Below are positions 37,669 to 48,150 of a stretch of DNA of 64,000 nucleotides, piece after piece. Source of the DNA: Streptomyces sp. NBC_00510 (GTDB lineage Bacteria > Actinomycetota > Actinomycetes > Streptomycetales > Streptomycetaceae); contig CP107851.1 in assembly GCA_036013505.1 (NCBI GenBank), positions 3,481,501 to 3,545,500 of the forward strand. The letters run 5' to 3'. Numbering within the stretch: the stretch's first letter is position 1; every line of letters starts with the position of its first letter. Position numbers and translations under genes: made by a program. The notes below the pieces were generated by a model. It made no database searches. It was not told the origin of the DNA and saw nothing but the letters and a program-made list of their open reading frames with translations.

Positions 37669-38280
37669 CTACTTCTCCTGGTTCTCGTCGGCGCCGTCCT
37701 CGGCACCGCTCAGCTGGATTTCCTGCAGGGCCGCCCAACGGATGTCGGTGACCTCGTGGTGGTGGTCCGGGTCGTCCGCCAGCCGCGCCCCACAATCGGA
37801 GCACAGACCGGCACAGTCGTCCTGGCACACCGGCTGCAGCGGCAGTTCGAGAACCACCGCGTCGCGCAGCACGGGCTCGAGGTCGAACAAGTCGCCCTCG
37901 AGGAAGAGAGTGTCCTCCTCCTCGGCGTCGTCACCGGCATCGGCGGCACCGTGGTGCCCACCGGTCCGGGTGTCGGCGTCGGGGTAGGAGTACAACTCCT
38001 GGAACTCCGTCTCGAGCTCGCGCTCGAGCGGCTCCAGACACCTTACGCACTCCCCCGAGAGCGGTGCGCGGGCGGTGCCCGTGACGAGCACCCCCTCCAT
38101 CACCGACTCCAGGCGGAGGTCCAGCTCGATCTCCGTGCCCTCGCGGACACCGATGACCTCGATGCCCATGTCCTTGGGGGCCGGCACCGAACGGGAGACC
38201 TTCTTCATCGCCCCAGGACGACGACCCAGCTCATGCGTGTCGAACACGAGCGGGTTGCGGTGGTCGAGGCGGGTGTTCAG
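37669..38280 (-). CDS. DUF177 (YceD-like) protein, start uncertain
   Basis: About 203 residues of the DUF177/YceD family, linked to 23S rRNA or rRNA-processing in bacteria and plants and nearly always beside rpmF. The body has GVLVTGTARAPLSGECVRCL and a four-cysteine cluster CQDDCAGLCSDCG. Family members start LDHRNPLVFDTHELGRRPG; here the codon before NTRLDHR is CTG, with AGGAG only 2 nt upstream. The next standard starts are GTG at 38352 (upstream, poor) and GTG at 38247. I place the start at the CTG by conservation. Confidence 0.82.
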   Translation of the reverse strand: MNTRLDHRNPLVFDTHELGRRPGAMKKVSRSVPAPKDMGIEVIGVREGTEIELDLRLESVMEGVLVTGTARAPLSGECVRCLEPLERELETEFQELYSYPDADTRTGGHHGAADAGDDAEEEDTLFLEGDLFDLEPVLRDAVVLELPLQPVCQDDCAGLCSDCGARLADDPDHHHEVTDIRWAALQEIQLSGAEDGADENQEK

Positions 38281-38304
38281 GGCTCCTGCTTTCTTCGGTT
38301 CGGC

Positions 38305-38334
38305 GCGTGCCCGTCGCCACGACGGCGGGCACGC
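38305..38334 (-). terminator. Hairpin between the SepIVA-like and DUF177 genes
   Basis: GCGTGCCCG (38305-38313) and CGGGCACGC (38326-38334) form a perfect 9-bp stem, extended by TCG/CGA inside, in the gap after the SepIVA-like stop. Probably a terminator or attenuator ahead of DUF177-rpmF-rnc-mutM. Confidence 0.55.
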
Positions 38335-38386
38335 CAAAGCGCCGGGGATCACACGGCTGAGGGATCAGGATACCGGTCCCCCGGGC

Positions 38387-39454
38387 TCAGCCCAAACCGC
38401 GCTCCTGCTCCAGCTCACGCAGCCGGTTCAGGTCGATCATGCTGGTGTCGAAGAAGCTCGTCTCGTCCAGCGCCGCGCCCTGACCCTGCTCGTGCTGCTG
38501 CGGGATGTACTGCTGCTGCTCGTAACCGGTCTGCTGCGGCTGCTGCCAGCCGTAGTTCGGGTCGTAGTACGCCTGCTGCGGCTGGGCGGCGTACGGGTCG
38601 GCGTACTGGCCCTGCTGCTGGTACGGGTCCGGCTGCTGGGCCTGCTGCTGGTACGGGTCGTGCTGCTGGTAGCCGTAGTCGGGCTGCTGGACCGCGTTCG
38701 GGTCGTACTGGTAGTCGCCGGGGGCCACGGGGGCGGCCAGGCCCGCGAGGTACTCGGCGTCGGACTGCCCGGGGACCTGGCCCTCGGGGTCCGCGTCGTG
38801 GGCGCCCAGCTCGTCCATGGGGCGGTGGCCGGTCAGCTTCAGACGGCCCCGTCCGACGGCCTCCAGGGTCTTGCTGAGCACCGCCTCGAAGGCGCCCAGC
38901 TTGGCGTCCACGTACTCGTCCGCGCGGCGGCGCAGAGTCTCGGGGTCGGCGCTGCGCTCCGGCGCGTCGTCCTCGTCCGCGTACGGGTAGCCGTTCTCGT
39001 CGAGGGCCGGGCCGTGGCCCAGCAGCTTCTCGCGGCCGCGGTCCACCGAGCCGATGGTCTTGGTCAGCACGACCTCGAAGTTGGCGAGCTTGCTGTCGAC
39101 GTAGTCGTCGGCCTCGGCCCGGATCTCGGTGGCCTCGCGCTGCGCCTCCGTGACGATGCGCTCGGCCTCCTGCTGCGAGCGGCGCGCGATCTCGGTGTCG
39201 GAGATCAGCGAACCGCGTTCCGCGTGCGCGGCGCCGATGATCCGGCCGGCCTCGGCCCGGGCCTCCTCGACCATCTGCTCCCGCCCGCCCAGCAGCTGCT
39301 GGGCCTGGGAGAGCGAGTCGGGCAGCGCCGACCGTACGTCTTCGAGCATGGCGAGCAACTCGGCACGGTTGACCACGCAGGAGGCCGACATCGGCATGGA
39401 CCGGGCGGCCTCCACGGCGGCCACGATCTCGTCGAGCTTCTTCTGGACGTCCAC
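38387..39454 (-). CDS. DivIVA/SepIVA-like coiled-coil protein
   Basis: 355 residues. The first 130 are helical coiled coil (DVQKKLDEIVAAVEAARSMP ... ARSQQEAERIVTEAQREATEIRAEADDYVDSKL-type sequence), with a second repeat of the RADEYVDAKLGAFEAVLSKT block. The second half is Gln/Tyr/Pro-rich and disordered (YQQHDPYQQQAQQPDPYQQQ). In mycobacteria the gene at this position is SepIVA, a septation factor with a DivIVA domain; synteny with DUF177-rnc supports equivalence, so a role in cell division or growth is inferred. Confidence 0.8.
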   Translation of the reverse strand: MDVQKKLDEIVAAVEAARSMPMSASCVVNRAELLAMLEDVRSALPDSLSQAQQLLGGREQMVEEARAEAGRIIGAAHAERGSLISDTEIARRSQQEAERIVTEAQREATEIRAEADDYVDSKLANFEVVLTKTIGSVDRGREKLLGHGPALDENGYPYADEDDAPERSADPETLRRRADEYVDAKLGAFEAVLSKTLEAVGRGRLKLTGHRPMDELGAHDADPEGQVPGQSDAEYLAGLAAPVAPGDYQYDPNAVQQPDYGYQQHDPYQQQAQQPDPYQQQGQYADPYAAQPQQAYYDPNYGWQQPQQTGYEQQQYIPQQHEQGQGAALDETSFFDTSMIDLNRLRELEQERGLG

Positions 39455-39464
39455 GTTCCAGACT

Positions 39465-40568
<1,104 letters not shown>

Positions 40569-40578
40569 TCATTCGTCT

Positions 40579-40621
40579 CGTGGGCGGGGGAACGGCGCCG
40601 GCGCGGCGCCGCTCCCCCACG
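40579..40621 (-). terminator. Hairpin upstream of rsmD
   Basis: A stem of CGTGG, GGGGGA and CGGCGCC against GGCGCCG, TCCCCC and CCACG, with two mismatches, spans the gap between the upstream hypothetical gene and rsmD. Likely terminator of the former. Confidence 0.65.
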
Positions 40622-40630
40622 ATACGTAGG

Positions 40631-41149
40631 TCAGTCCCGGCCCTGCTCTTCCACGGCCCCGACGAGCGCCGGCGAAGCGTAGCGCGACCAGGACAGGCAG
40701 CCGTCGGGCGGGCAGAACTCGGGGCGGCGCGGGTCGTGACCGAGCTCACGCAGCTTCGTCCGGACGGAGTCGGGCGTGCGGCCGAAGCGCGCGGCCACGC
40801 GGGCGATGGACTCGCCGTCGTGGAACCGGCGGACCAGTTCCTCCTCGTGCTGCGGCACCCAGGGCGCGCCGTGCCCCGGGAACAGCTCGCGCAGCACGTC
40901 GCGGTCGGGTATGGGCTCGGCCACGTCGGCCACGAGGGCGAGGGCGCGCAGGGCGCGGTTGAGGGCGATGCGCAGGGACGGGACGTCGGTCAGCGGCAGC
41001 GTGAGCGTGCCGGAGGCGAGGAGGGTGTCCGGGTCGTCCTCGGACCAGCCGGCCAGGGTCAGGGTGACGGTGGTGTCGTCGTCGCTGGAGAGCTCGATCC
41101 GGAAGACCTTCTCACCGAGCGGCAGTTCGTTGAGATGACGGAACGACAT
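40631..41149 (-). CDS. Conserved hypothetical protein with C-terminal HTH-like segment
   Basis: 172 residues, no recognised family. The N-terminal half is beta-rich (KVFRIELSSDDDTTVTLTLA), then a helical region, and a C-terminal segment EEELVRRFHDGESIARVAAR plus FGRTPDSVRTKLRELG reads like a Myb/SANT-type or homeodomain-like HTH. Ends with an unusual CPPDGCLSWSRY. Perhaps DNA-binding; function unknown. Lies between recG and rsmD in the same orientation. Confidence 0.7.
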   Translation of the reverse strand: MSFRHLNELPLGEKVFRIELSSDDDTTVTLTLAGWSEDDPDTLLASGTLTLPLTDVPSLRIALNRALRALALVADVAEPIPDRDVLRELFPGHGAPWVPQHEEELVRRFHDGESIARVAARFGRTPDSVRTKLRELGHDPRRPEFCPPDGCLSWSRYASPALVGAVEEQGRD

Positions 41150-41244
41150 GAAATCAGCCCCCTAAGGTCCAACTACGCCTATTCCCGAGCGGATCGGCGC
41201 GGACTGTGTCCATTCTCCCAGGGGGCACTGACAATGACGGTCCG

Positions 41245-43434
41245 TCAGCCCTTGTCGAGGTACTGCTCGCGGTCCGCGTCGACCAGGCTCTCCAGCGCGC
41301 TGCGCAGGTCCGGCTGACCCTCCAGTCCGGGGTCCGCGGCGACCAGCATGGTGGCCTCCTCCCGGGCCGCCGCGATCACGTCCTCGTCGTCGATCACCGT
41401 CAGCATGCGCAGCGACGAACGCGTCCCGGACTGGGCCTGTCCCAGGACGTCGCCCTCACGCCGCTGTTCCAGGTCGATGCGGGACAGCTCGAAGCCGTCC
41501 AGCGTCCCGGCCACGGCGTCCAGCCGGGCGCGGGCCGAGGTCGCCTCCGGCATCTCGGACACCAGCAGGCACAGACCGGCCGCCGCACCACGGCCGACCC
41601 GGCCGCGCAACTGGTGCAGCTGCGAGACGCCGAAGCGGTCCGCGTCCATGATCACCATGGCGGTGGCGTTCGGCACGTTGACGCCGACCTCGATCACCGT
41701 GGTCGCCACCAGCACGTCGACCTCGCCGGCGGCGAAGCGGCGCATCACGTCGTCCTTCGCCTCCGCCTGCATCCGCCCGTGCAGCACCTCCACGCGCAGC
41801 CCCGCCAGCGGACCCTTGACCAACTGCTCGGCGATCTCCAGCACCGCCAGCGGCGGCCGCCGCTCCGCCTCGTCCTCCGCGGACTTCTTCTTCGGGTCCG
41901 GCTCCTCGTCGCCGATCCGCGGGCACACCACGTACGCCTGGTGCCCGTTCTCGACCTCCTCGCGCACCCGCTCCCAGGCGCGCGACAGGAAGTGCGGCTT
42001 GTCCTTCGCCGGCACGACGTGCGTGGCGATCGGCGAACGGCCGGCCGGCAACTGGTCCAGCACGGAGGTCTCCAGGTCGCCGAAGACCGTCATCGCGACG
42101 GTGCGCGGGATCGGCGTCGCCGTCATCACCAGCAGGTGCGGCGGCTGCTTGGCCTTGCCCCGCAGCGCGTCGCGCTGCTCGACACCGAAGCGGTGCTGCT
42201 CGTCGACCACGACCAGCCCCAGGTCGTGGAACCCCACCTTGTCCTCGATCAGCGCGTGCGTGCCCACGACGATCCCGGCCTCGCCGGTCACCAGGTCCAG
42301 CAGAGCCTGGCGGCGGGCGGCGGCCCCCATGGAACCCGTCAGCAGCACGACCTTCGTGCCCAGGTCCGAGCCGCCGAGCATGCCGCCCTCGGCGAGGTCG
42401 CCCATCATCTCCGTGATCGACCGGTGGTGCTGCTGCGCCAGCACCTCCGTCGGCGCCAGCATCGCGGCCTGGCCGCCCGTGTCGACCACGCCGAGCATGG
42501 CGCGCAGCGCCACCATCGTCTTGCCGGAACCCACCTCGCCCTGGAGCAGCCGGTGCATCGGGTGGTCCGTCGCCAGGTCCGCGAAGATCTCGGCCGACAC
42601 CTGCTCCTGGCCCTCGGTGAGCGTGAACGGCAGCCGCGCGTCGAAGGCCTTCAGCAGTCCGTCCTCCGCCGGCACGCGCGGCACGGCGGGCAGCGCGTCG
42701 TCGGCCGCCCGGCGCCGCGCGAGAGCCACCTGCAGCACGAACGCCTCGTCCCACTTCAGGCGCTCCTTGGCGATCATGATGTCGGCCTTGGACCGCGGGC
42801 GGTGGATCTTCTCCAGCGCCTCCGGCAGCGCCACGAGCCCTCGCGACTCCCGCAGCGCGGCGGGCAGCGGCTCGCCCGTGCCGGACCACTGCGTGGCACC
42901 GAGGGAGGTCAGCACGGTGTCCACGGTCTTGGCGATCGTCCAGGAGTTGACCTGCTTGCACGCCGGGTAGATCGGGATCAGCCGGCCGGCGAAGGCGTCC
43001 ACGGCCTCCTTGCCGTCCTCGGCGTCCAGCAACTGGTACTCGGGGTGCGCCAACTGCAGGGCCCGGTTGAACACGGACACCTTGCCGGCGAACATGCCGC
43101 GGCGGCCCGGGAGGAGGTCGTGCTCCGGCTTGAACACCCCCCGGCCGAAGAAGACCAGGGTCAACGAGCCGCTGCCGTCCGTGACGACCACCTCGAGGCG
43201 CGACTTACCCGGGCCGTAGGTCTTCTTCGTCGCCTTGGCGACGCGCGCGACGACGGTGACGTGTTCGTCCAGCGGGAGGTCGGACAGGCGCGTCAGCTCG
43301 CCGCGTTCCGCGTAGCGGCGGGGGTAGTGGTGCAGCAGGTCGCCGACGGTGCGCAGGTCGAGGTGGTCGGCGAACACCTTTGCGGTGCGGCCGCCGACGG
43401 ATTTTGCGAGCGGTTCGTCAAGGGCAGCAGACAT
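41245..43434 (-). CDS. recG: ATP-dependent DNA helicase RecG
   Basis: About 729 residues. OB/wedge domain near VTVVARVAKATKKTYGPGKS, then superfamily 2 helicase motifs: I GEVGSGKTMVALRA, II VVVDEQHRFGV, III TATPIPRT, VI QLRGRVGRG. RecG remodels stalled replication forks and Holliday junctions. Several in-frame starts exist; the ATG at 43434 has GGA at a workable distance, the one at 43443 does not. Expected operon neighbour of the DAK2 gene (gap 310 nt). Confidence 0.96.
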   Translation of the reverse strand: MSAALDEPLAKSVGGRTAKVFADHLDLRTVGDLLHHYPRRYAERGELTRLSDLPLDEHVTVVARVAKATKKTYGPGKSRLEVVVTDGSGSLTLVFFGRGVFKPEHDLLPGRRGMFAGKVSVFNRALQLAHPEYQLLDAEDGKEAVDAFAGRLIPIYPACKQVNSWTIAKTVDTVLTSLGATQWSGTGEPLPAALRESRGLVALPEALEKIHRPRSKADIMIAKERLKWDEAFVLQVALARRRAADDALPAVPRVPAEDGLLKAFDARLPFTLTEGQEQVSAEIFADLATDHPMHRLLQGEVGSGKTMVALRAMLGVVDTGGQAAMLAPTEVLAQQHHRSITEMMGDLAEGGMLGGSDLGTKVVLLTGSMGAAARRQALLDLVTGEAGIVVGTHALIEDKVGFHDLGLVVVDEQHRFGVEQRDALRGKAKQPPHLLVMTATPIPRTVAMTVFGDLETSVLDQLPAGRSPIATHVVPAKDKPHFLSRAWERVREEVENGHQAYVVCPRIGDEEPDPKKKSAEDEAERRPPLAVLEIAEQLVKGPLAGLRVEVLHGRMQAEAKDDVMRRFAAGEVDVLVATTVIEVGVNVPNATAMVIMDADRFGVSQLHQLRGRVGRGAAAGLCLLVSEMPEATSARARLDAVAGTLDGFELSRIDLEQRREGDVLGQAQSGTRSSLRMLTVIDDEDVIAAAREEATMLVAADPGLEGQPDLRSALESLVDADREQYLDKG

Positions 43435-43744
43435 CGCGTCCATCTTTGCGCACGGGGCCGACAATGTTTGTGTTGCGGCCCGGGGTGCTGCGGCTGCGCC
43501 GGGCTGCCCGGGTCGTTGCGTGCGGCTCCGTTGCGCCTGCGGCGGGCATCCCCCGCCCGCCCGCCCGATTGCCCGGCGCGGTCAGTGACCGCCTCGCTGC
43601 GTACGTTGTGGGTCGGTGCCGCGCCGGGGTACACCCCCAGCCTTCGGCCGGGGCGACCCCCACCTCGGCCGGGCAATGCGGCGGGCGGCGAGGAAACCCC
43701 CAACAGCAACCACAACGGCGCCGCACGCGGCGACACGGGGTCGG
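43435..43744. other. Intergenic region between DAK2-like gene and recG
   Basis: 310 nt, very GC-rich. It contains a CCCCAGCC/GGCCGGGG-type hairpin near 43638-43662 that could end the DAK2-like transcript, and presumably the recG promoter. No convincing gene. Confidence 0.4.
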
Positions 43745-45421
43745 CTACTCGACGCCGATGAGGAGGGGGCACGTTTCCTGGCCGCCGTCGTAGACGACCG
43801 CGTCGACCGCGAGGTGACTGTCACGGACGTGCGCCTCGAGCCGGTCCGCCAGGTCCGCGGGCGCGTCGGACCCGATGACGAGCGTGACCATCTCCCCGCC
43901 CGCGGCGAGCATGCGGTCCAGGACGATGATCCCGGTCTCGACGAGGTTGCCGCCGATCACCGCGACGTCCCCGTCGATGAGGCCGAGGACGTCCCCGGCC
44001 TGGCAGACGCCGGCCATGGTCCAGGACTGGGCCTCCGCGACGGCGAGCTCGGCGTAGCGCGTGGCGCCGGCGGCGGAGGTCATGGCGACGACGTCCTCGT
44101 CGAAGCGCCGGGTGGGCTCGTGGACGGCGAGGGCGGCGATGCCCTGCACCGCGGACCGGGTGGGGATGAGCGCCACGCGGACGCCCTCCGTGCGCGCCTG
44201 TTCGGCCGCGGCGCCCACCGCGTGCCGCAGTTCGACGTCGTTGGGCAGCAGGACGACCTCGCGGGCGTGCGCACGGCGGATGGCCTCCGCGATGTCGCCG
44301 CTCGCGGGCGGCTCCCCGGGCCGGACGGCGACCACGGTGGCCCCGGCCTGGGCGCACAGCTCGGCGAGGCCGTCGCCCCGCACCACGGCGACGACGGCCC
44401 GGAGCGTGCGCTCGCCCCGCCCTCCGGTGCCCCCGCGGCGGCCCTGTTCGAGCGCGCGGGCCTGGTCGCCGAAGTGCGTCACCTTGATGCGGTACGGCCG
44501 TCCCGCCTCGATCCCGGCCTCGATGGCGGCGCCCACGTCGTCGACGTGGACGTGGACGTTCCACAGCCCGTCCCCGCCGACGACGACGAGGGAGTCGCCG
44601 AGCCGGTCCAGCCGGGTGCGCAGCGCGGGGACGGCGCGGTCGGGTGCCTCCAGGAGGTAGATGACCTCGAAGTCCGGACCGCCGGGCACCGCGTGCGGGT
44701 CCGCGCCGTCCCCGCCGCCGGTCGCGCAGCCGTAGGGCACGACCTGGGACGCGCCCCTGGGCAACGGCACCCGCACAGCGTCGTCGAGCGGGCCCATCGG
44801 GGCCTGTCCCGAGACCGCGTCCGCCAGGGCGCCCAGGACGGCGACGAGGCCGCGGCCACCGGCGTCGACGACACCGGCGTCGCCGAGGACGGCCAGTTGC
44901 CGCGGAGTTGCCGCCAGCGCGAGGCGCGCCGCCTCGTACGCGGCCCGGGAGACCTCGTGGACGTCGCCGGTCACGGCGGCGGCCGCCTCCGCCGCCGCCG
45001 TGGCGACGGTGAGCATCGTGCCCTCGACCGGATGCGCGACGGCCTGGTACGCGGACTCCGCGGCCCGGCGCAGGGCCGGCCGCAGGTCGCCGGCGTCCTC
45101 GGCGAGGACCTCGGCCATGCCGCGCAGCAGTTGGGCGAGGATCGTGCCGGAGTTGCCGCGTGCTCCTATGAGCGCGCCGTGCGCCATGGAGCGCAGGCAC
45201 GAGGTGAGGTCCGGGATGCCGCCCGAGGCGGCGTGGCCCTCGAAGACGGCGTCCACGGACTGGGCGGCGGACTCCACGGTCAGGAACAGGTTCGTGCCGG
45301 TGTCCCCGTCGGCGACGGGGTAGACGTTGATCGCGTCGATCTCCTCGCGTGCCCGCCCGAGCGCCTGGAGGGACAGCCGGCACCATGCGCGCACCGCGGG
45401 AGGGTCGAGCGTCGGCGGCAC
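43745..45421 (-). CDS. DAK2/FakA-like kinase-family protein
   Basis: 558 residues. The N-terminal DAK2 (DhaL-type) domain has INVYPVADGDTGTNLF with the aspartates that bind Mg-ADP, and ALIGARGNSGTILAQLLRGM. The C-terminal half resembles the FakA/YloV regulatory region (FEVIYLLEA, DSLVVVGGDGLWNVHVHVDD). FakA phosphorylates fatty acids bound by FakB in firmicutes; no FakB/DegV gene is in this window, so the function here is uncertain. GTG at 45421, AGGAGG 5 nt upstream. Placement with recG and rpmB is conserved in actinobacteria. Confidence 0.88.
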   Translation of the reverse strand: MPPTLDPPAVRAWCRLSLQALGRAREEIDAINVYPVADGDTGTNLFLTVESAAQSVDAVFEGHAASGGIPDLTSCLRSMAHGALIGARGNSGTILAQLLRGMAEVLAEDAGDLRPALRRAAESAYQAVAHPVEGTMLTVATAAAEAAAAVTGDVHEVSRAAYEAARLALAATPRQLAVLGDAGVVDAGGRGLVAVLGALADAVSGQAPMGPLDDAVRVPLPRGASQVVPYGCATGGGDGADPHAVPGGPDFEVIYLLEAPDRAVPALRTRLDRLGDSLVVVGGDGLWNVHVHVDDVGAAIEAGIEAGRPYRIKVTHFGDQARALEQGRRGGTGGRGERTLRAVVAVVRGDGLAELCAQAGATVVAVRPGEPPASGDIAEAIRRAHAREVVLLPNDVELRHAVGAAAEQARTEGVRVALIPTRSAVQGIAALAVHEPTRRFDEDVVAMTSAAGATRYAELAVAEAQSWTMAGVCQAGDVLGLIDGDVAVIGGNLVETGIIVLDRMLAAGGEMVTLVIGSDAPADLADRLEAHVRDSHLAVDAVVYDGGQETCPLLIGVE

Positions 45422-45689
45422 GTGTTCCTCCTGCGGGGGCGGCCGGGGACCTGGGGTGGGGAGGTGTCCGCACGCAGCGTACTGAGCGCCGGGGCCCTCC
45501 GGGCGACCGCCCGTACCGCTGACCATGGTAATTTCGAGGGACAGGAGCGGACGTAGTATGCTGCTCCGGTTGCCTGGGGCTGTCCCGGGCCGTCCCTCGG
45601 CATCACTGGTCTTCCTTCAATCATTTTGACGGACGCCGGATGCCGTCGGGATTTATCCGTTAGTGCATCTGAAGTCTTTGGAGTGACCC

Positions 45690-45875
45690 GTGGCTGCCAA
45701 CTGCGACGTCTGCGGCAAGGGGCCGGGCTTCGGCAACAACATCTCGCACTCGCACCGCCGTACTCGCCGTCGTTGGAACCCCAACATCCAGACGGTGCGT
45801 GCTGTGGTCGGTCGGACGCCGAAGCGCCTCAACGTCTGCACCTCGTGCATCAAGGCCGGCAAGGTCGCGCGCTGA
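45690..45875 (+). CDS. rpmB: 50S ribosomal protein L28 (zinc-ribbon form)
   Basis: 61 residues beginning [20 protein letters not shown] after a GTG start. The pairs CDVC and CTSC supply four zinc ligands, so this is the C+ form used under zinc-replete conditions; a cysteine-free paralogue is usually encoded elsewhere. The gene is divergent from the DAK2 gene and followed by a clear terminator. Confidence 0.96.
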   Translation: MAANCDVCGKGPGFGNNISHSHRRTRRRWNPNIQTVRAVVGRTPKRLNVCTSCIKAGKVAR

Positions 45876-45912
45876 CGCATAGGACGTCGTAGCGCAGCCT
45901 TGCGGCTACCGG

Positions 45913-45945
45913 AGCCGGTCCACCCTCGTGGTGGACCGGCTTTCT
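45913..45945 (+). terminator. Terminator after rpmB
   Basis: AGCCGGTCCACC and GGTGGACCGGCT form a perfect 12-bp stem with a 5-nt loop, followed by TTTCT. It lies between convergent rpmB and thiD and is one of the few here with a T run. Confidence 0.85.
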
Positions 45946-45969
45946 GCTGTGCCCTCCCGCCGGTTCACC

Positions 45970-46758
45970 TCAGCGCTGCCGCCAGGCGTGGTCCACGGGG
46001 CCGATGCCGCCGCCCAGGGGGAAGCCCGCCGCGATGGCGCCGGTGACGTACTCCTTGGCGGCGTGGGCCGCCTCGGGGACGTCCAGACCTCGCGCCAGGA
46101 ACGAGGCGACGGCGGACGCCAAGGTGCAGCCGGTGCCGTGGGTGTGCCGGTTGTCGTGGCGCGTGGCGCGCAGCCAGTGCTCGCGGCTGCCGTCGGTGAG
46201 CAGGTCGACGGCGGCGCCGCTGAGGTGGCCGCCCTTGATCAGGACCCAGCGGGGGCCGCACTTGAGGACGGCCGCCGCGGCCTCGCGCATGGCGGGCTCG
46301 CCGTCCACGACGACTCCTGTGATCTGGCGCACCTCGTCCAGGTTGGGGGTGGCGACGGTGGCGAGCGGCAGCAGGCGGGTCCGTACGACGTCGACGGCGT
46401 CGGCGGCGAGCAGCGGGTCGCCGTGCTTGGAGACGCCGACGGGGTCGACGACCACGGGGACGTCGAGCGGGGCGAGGAGTTCGGCGACGGCGGTGACGAG
46501 TTCCGCCGAGGAGAGCATCCCGGTCTTGACCGCCTGGACGCCGATGTCGTCCACGACGCTGCGGAACTGGGCCCGTACGGCGTCCACCGGCAGGTCCCAG
46601 GCGCCCTGGACACCCAGTGAGTTCTGGGCCGTGACGGCCGTGACCACGCTCATCCCGTGGACGCCGAGGGCGAGCATGGTCTTCAGGTCGGCCTGGATGC
46701 CCGCGCCGCCGCCGGAGTCGGAGCCGGCGACGGTGAGCACACGCGGTGGGATCGTCAT
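45970..46758 (-). CDS. thiD: Hydroxymethylpyrimidine (phosphate) kinase ThiD
   Basis: 262-residue ribokinase-fold enzyme making HMP-PP for thiamine synthesis. [20 protein letters not shown] is the ThiD signature, followed by [25 protein letters not shown] and the catalytic-base region [18 protein letters not shown] are present. Twenty-three nt after thiL; the two act in the same pathway. No TPP riboswitch is visible upstream. Confidence 0.95.
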   Translation of the reverse strand: MTIPPRVLTVAGSDSGGGAGIQADLKTMLALGVHGMSVVTAVTAQNSLGVQGAWDLPVDAVRAQFRSVVDDIGVQAVKTGMLSSAELVTAVAELLAPLDVPVVVDPVGVSKHGDPLLAADAVDVVRTRLLPLATVATPNLDEVRQITGVVVDGEPAMREAAAAVLKCGPRWVLIKGGHLSGAAVDLLTDGSREHWLRATRHDNRHTHGTGCTLASAVASFLARGLDVPEAAHAAKEYVTGAIAAGFPLGGGIGPVDHAWRQR

Positions 46759-46781
46759 ACGGCGAATCTAGTCGCCGTCCG

Positions 46782-47741
46782 CTACTCGGATCCGAAGTGG
46801 TCCCAGCCGCCCGCCTTGTCCCAGGGGGCGCCGTCCACGGTGACCTGGGGTGCCGTGGTGGCCTTCACCACCCGGCCGATGACCCGCCAGCGGGCGGGCA
46901 GCTTCGTGTCCGGGGGGAAGGCGGCGACTATCGCGTGGTCCTCTCCCCCGGTCAGCACCCAGTGCAGCGGGTCGACCCCGACGGCCTGGCCGATGTCGGC
47001 CATCTGCGCGGGGATGTCGATGTCGGCGGAGGACAGGTCTATGGCGACGCCACTGGCGGCGGCGATGTGGCCGAGGTCGGCGACGAGCCCGTCGCTGACG
47101 TCGGTCATGGCCGTCGCGCCGAGTTCCGCGGCGGCGGGACCGGCGTGGTACGGCGGTTCGGGACGGCGGTGGGCCTCGACGAAGGCCCGTGGGGAGCGGA
47201 ATCCCCGGGAGAGGACGGCGAGTCCCGCCGCGGACCAGCCCAGCCAGCCGGTGACGGCGACGACGTCGCCGGGGCGGGCACCGGATCGGGTGACGGGTTC
47301 ACGGTCGCGCAGGTCACCCAGTGCGGTGATGGAGACCATGATCGTGTCACCGCGGACGACGTCGCCGCCGACCACGGCCGCGCCGGCCACCTGGCACTCG
47401 TCCCGGATGCCGTCCATCAGCTCGACCGGCCAGGTCACCGGCAGGTCGGCCGGGACGACCAGGGCGAGCAGCACCGCGGTCGGGACGGCACCCATGGCGG
47501 CGATGTCGGCGAGGTTCTGCGCGGCGGCCTTGCGGCCCACGTCGTAGGCGGTGGACCAGTCACGGCGGAAGTGCCGCCCCTCCACGAGCGCGTCGGTGGT
47601 GGCCACCACCCGCCGGTCCGGGGCGGCGACCACGGCGGCGTCGTCACCCGGTCCGAGCCGGACGGCGGGGCTGGAGGTGAGCCGGGCGGTCAACTCCCTG
47701 ATGAGCCCGAACTCCCCCAGTTCGCCCACGGTGCCCTTCAT
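46782..47741 (-). CDS. thiL: Thiamine-monophosphate kinase ThiL
   Basis: 319-residue kinase converting thiamine phosphate to the diphosphate. VRLGPGDDAAVVAAPDRRVV and TTDALVEGRHFRRDW bind metal and ATP; AQNLADIAAMGAVPTAVLLA and GGDVVRGDTIMVSITALG are typical. The start ATG at 47741 has AGGGGA upstream and begins MKGTVGELGEFGL; the longer frame to 47867 is unconserved. Upstream partner of thiD. Confidence 0.95.
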   Translation of the reverse strand: MKGTVGELGEFGLIRELTARLTSSPAVRLGPGDDAAVVAAPDRRVVATTDALVEGRHFRRDWSTAYDVGRKAAAQNLADIAAMGAVPTAVLLALVVPADLPVTWPVELMDGIRDECQVAGAAVVGGDVVRGDTIMVSITALGDLRDREPVTRSGARPGDVVAVTGWLGWSAAGLAVLSRGFRSPRAFVEAHRRPEPPYHAGPAAAELGATAMTDVSDGLVADLGHIAAASGVAIDLSSADIDIPAQMADIGQAVGVDPLHWVLTGGEDHAIVAAFPPDTKLPARWRVIGRVVKATTAPQVTVDGAPWDKAGGWDHFGSE

Positions 47742-47896
47742 CTGACTGTCCCCTTCACCTGGCCGGTCCCCTTCTGTGTGCGCTTGCGCGACGGCTTCGG
47801 CGCGGCCGGTACCGCGCGGGTCTCCCCGCGGCATACCGCGACGCGGTACCGTGACGTTCCCTCCCACATGATCCTCGTAGCCGCCCTGGAGGTTCC

Positions 47897-48130
47897 GTGG
47901 TACAGGCGTACATTCTGATCCAGACCGAGGTCGGGAAGGCCTCGGCAGTAGCGGAGGTGATCTCCAAGATTTCCGGGGTCATCCAGGCCGAGGACGTCAC
48001 CGGTCCGTACGACGTGATCGTGCGTGCCCAGGCCGACACGGTCGACGACCTGGGGCGCCTCGTGGTGGCGAAGGTGCAGCAGGTGGAGGGCATCACCCGC
48101 ACCCTGACCTGTCCGGTCGTCCATCTGTAG
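47897..48130 (+). CDS. Stand-alone RAM (AsnC/Lrp ligand-binding) domain protein
   Basis: 77 residues, only the alpha-beta sandwich of Lrp/AsnC regulators: VQAYILIQTEVGKASAVAEV, the ligand-binding VTGPYDVIVRAQADTVDDLG and VEGITRTLTCPVVHL. There is no DNA-binding helix-turn-helix. Such SARD proteins form decamers that bind amino acids and may act on other Lrp proteins. GTG start, GGAGG 4 nt upstream. Divergent from thiL; the DUF3515 gene follows at 20 nt. Confidence 0.9.
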   Translation: MVQAYILIQTEVGKASAVAEVISKISGVIQAEDVTGPYDVIVRAQADTVDDLGRLVVAKVQQVEGITRTLTCPVVHL

Positions 48131-48150
48131 GCCCCCTGTAGGCTCGGCGG

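Noticed and set aside
45620..45660. TTGACG near 45626 as an rpmB promoter
   Set aside because: No good -10 at 16-18 bp; too weak to list as a feature.
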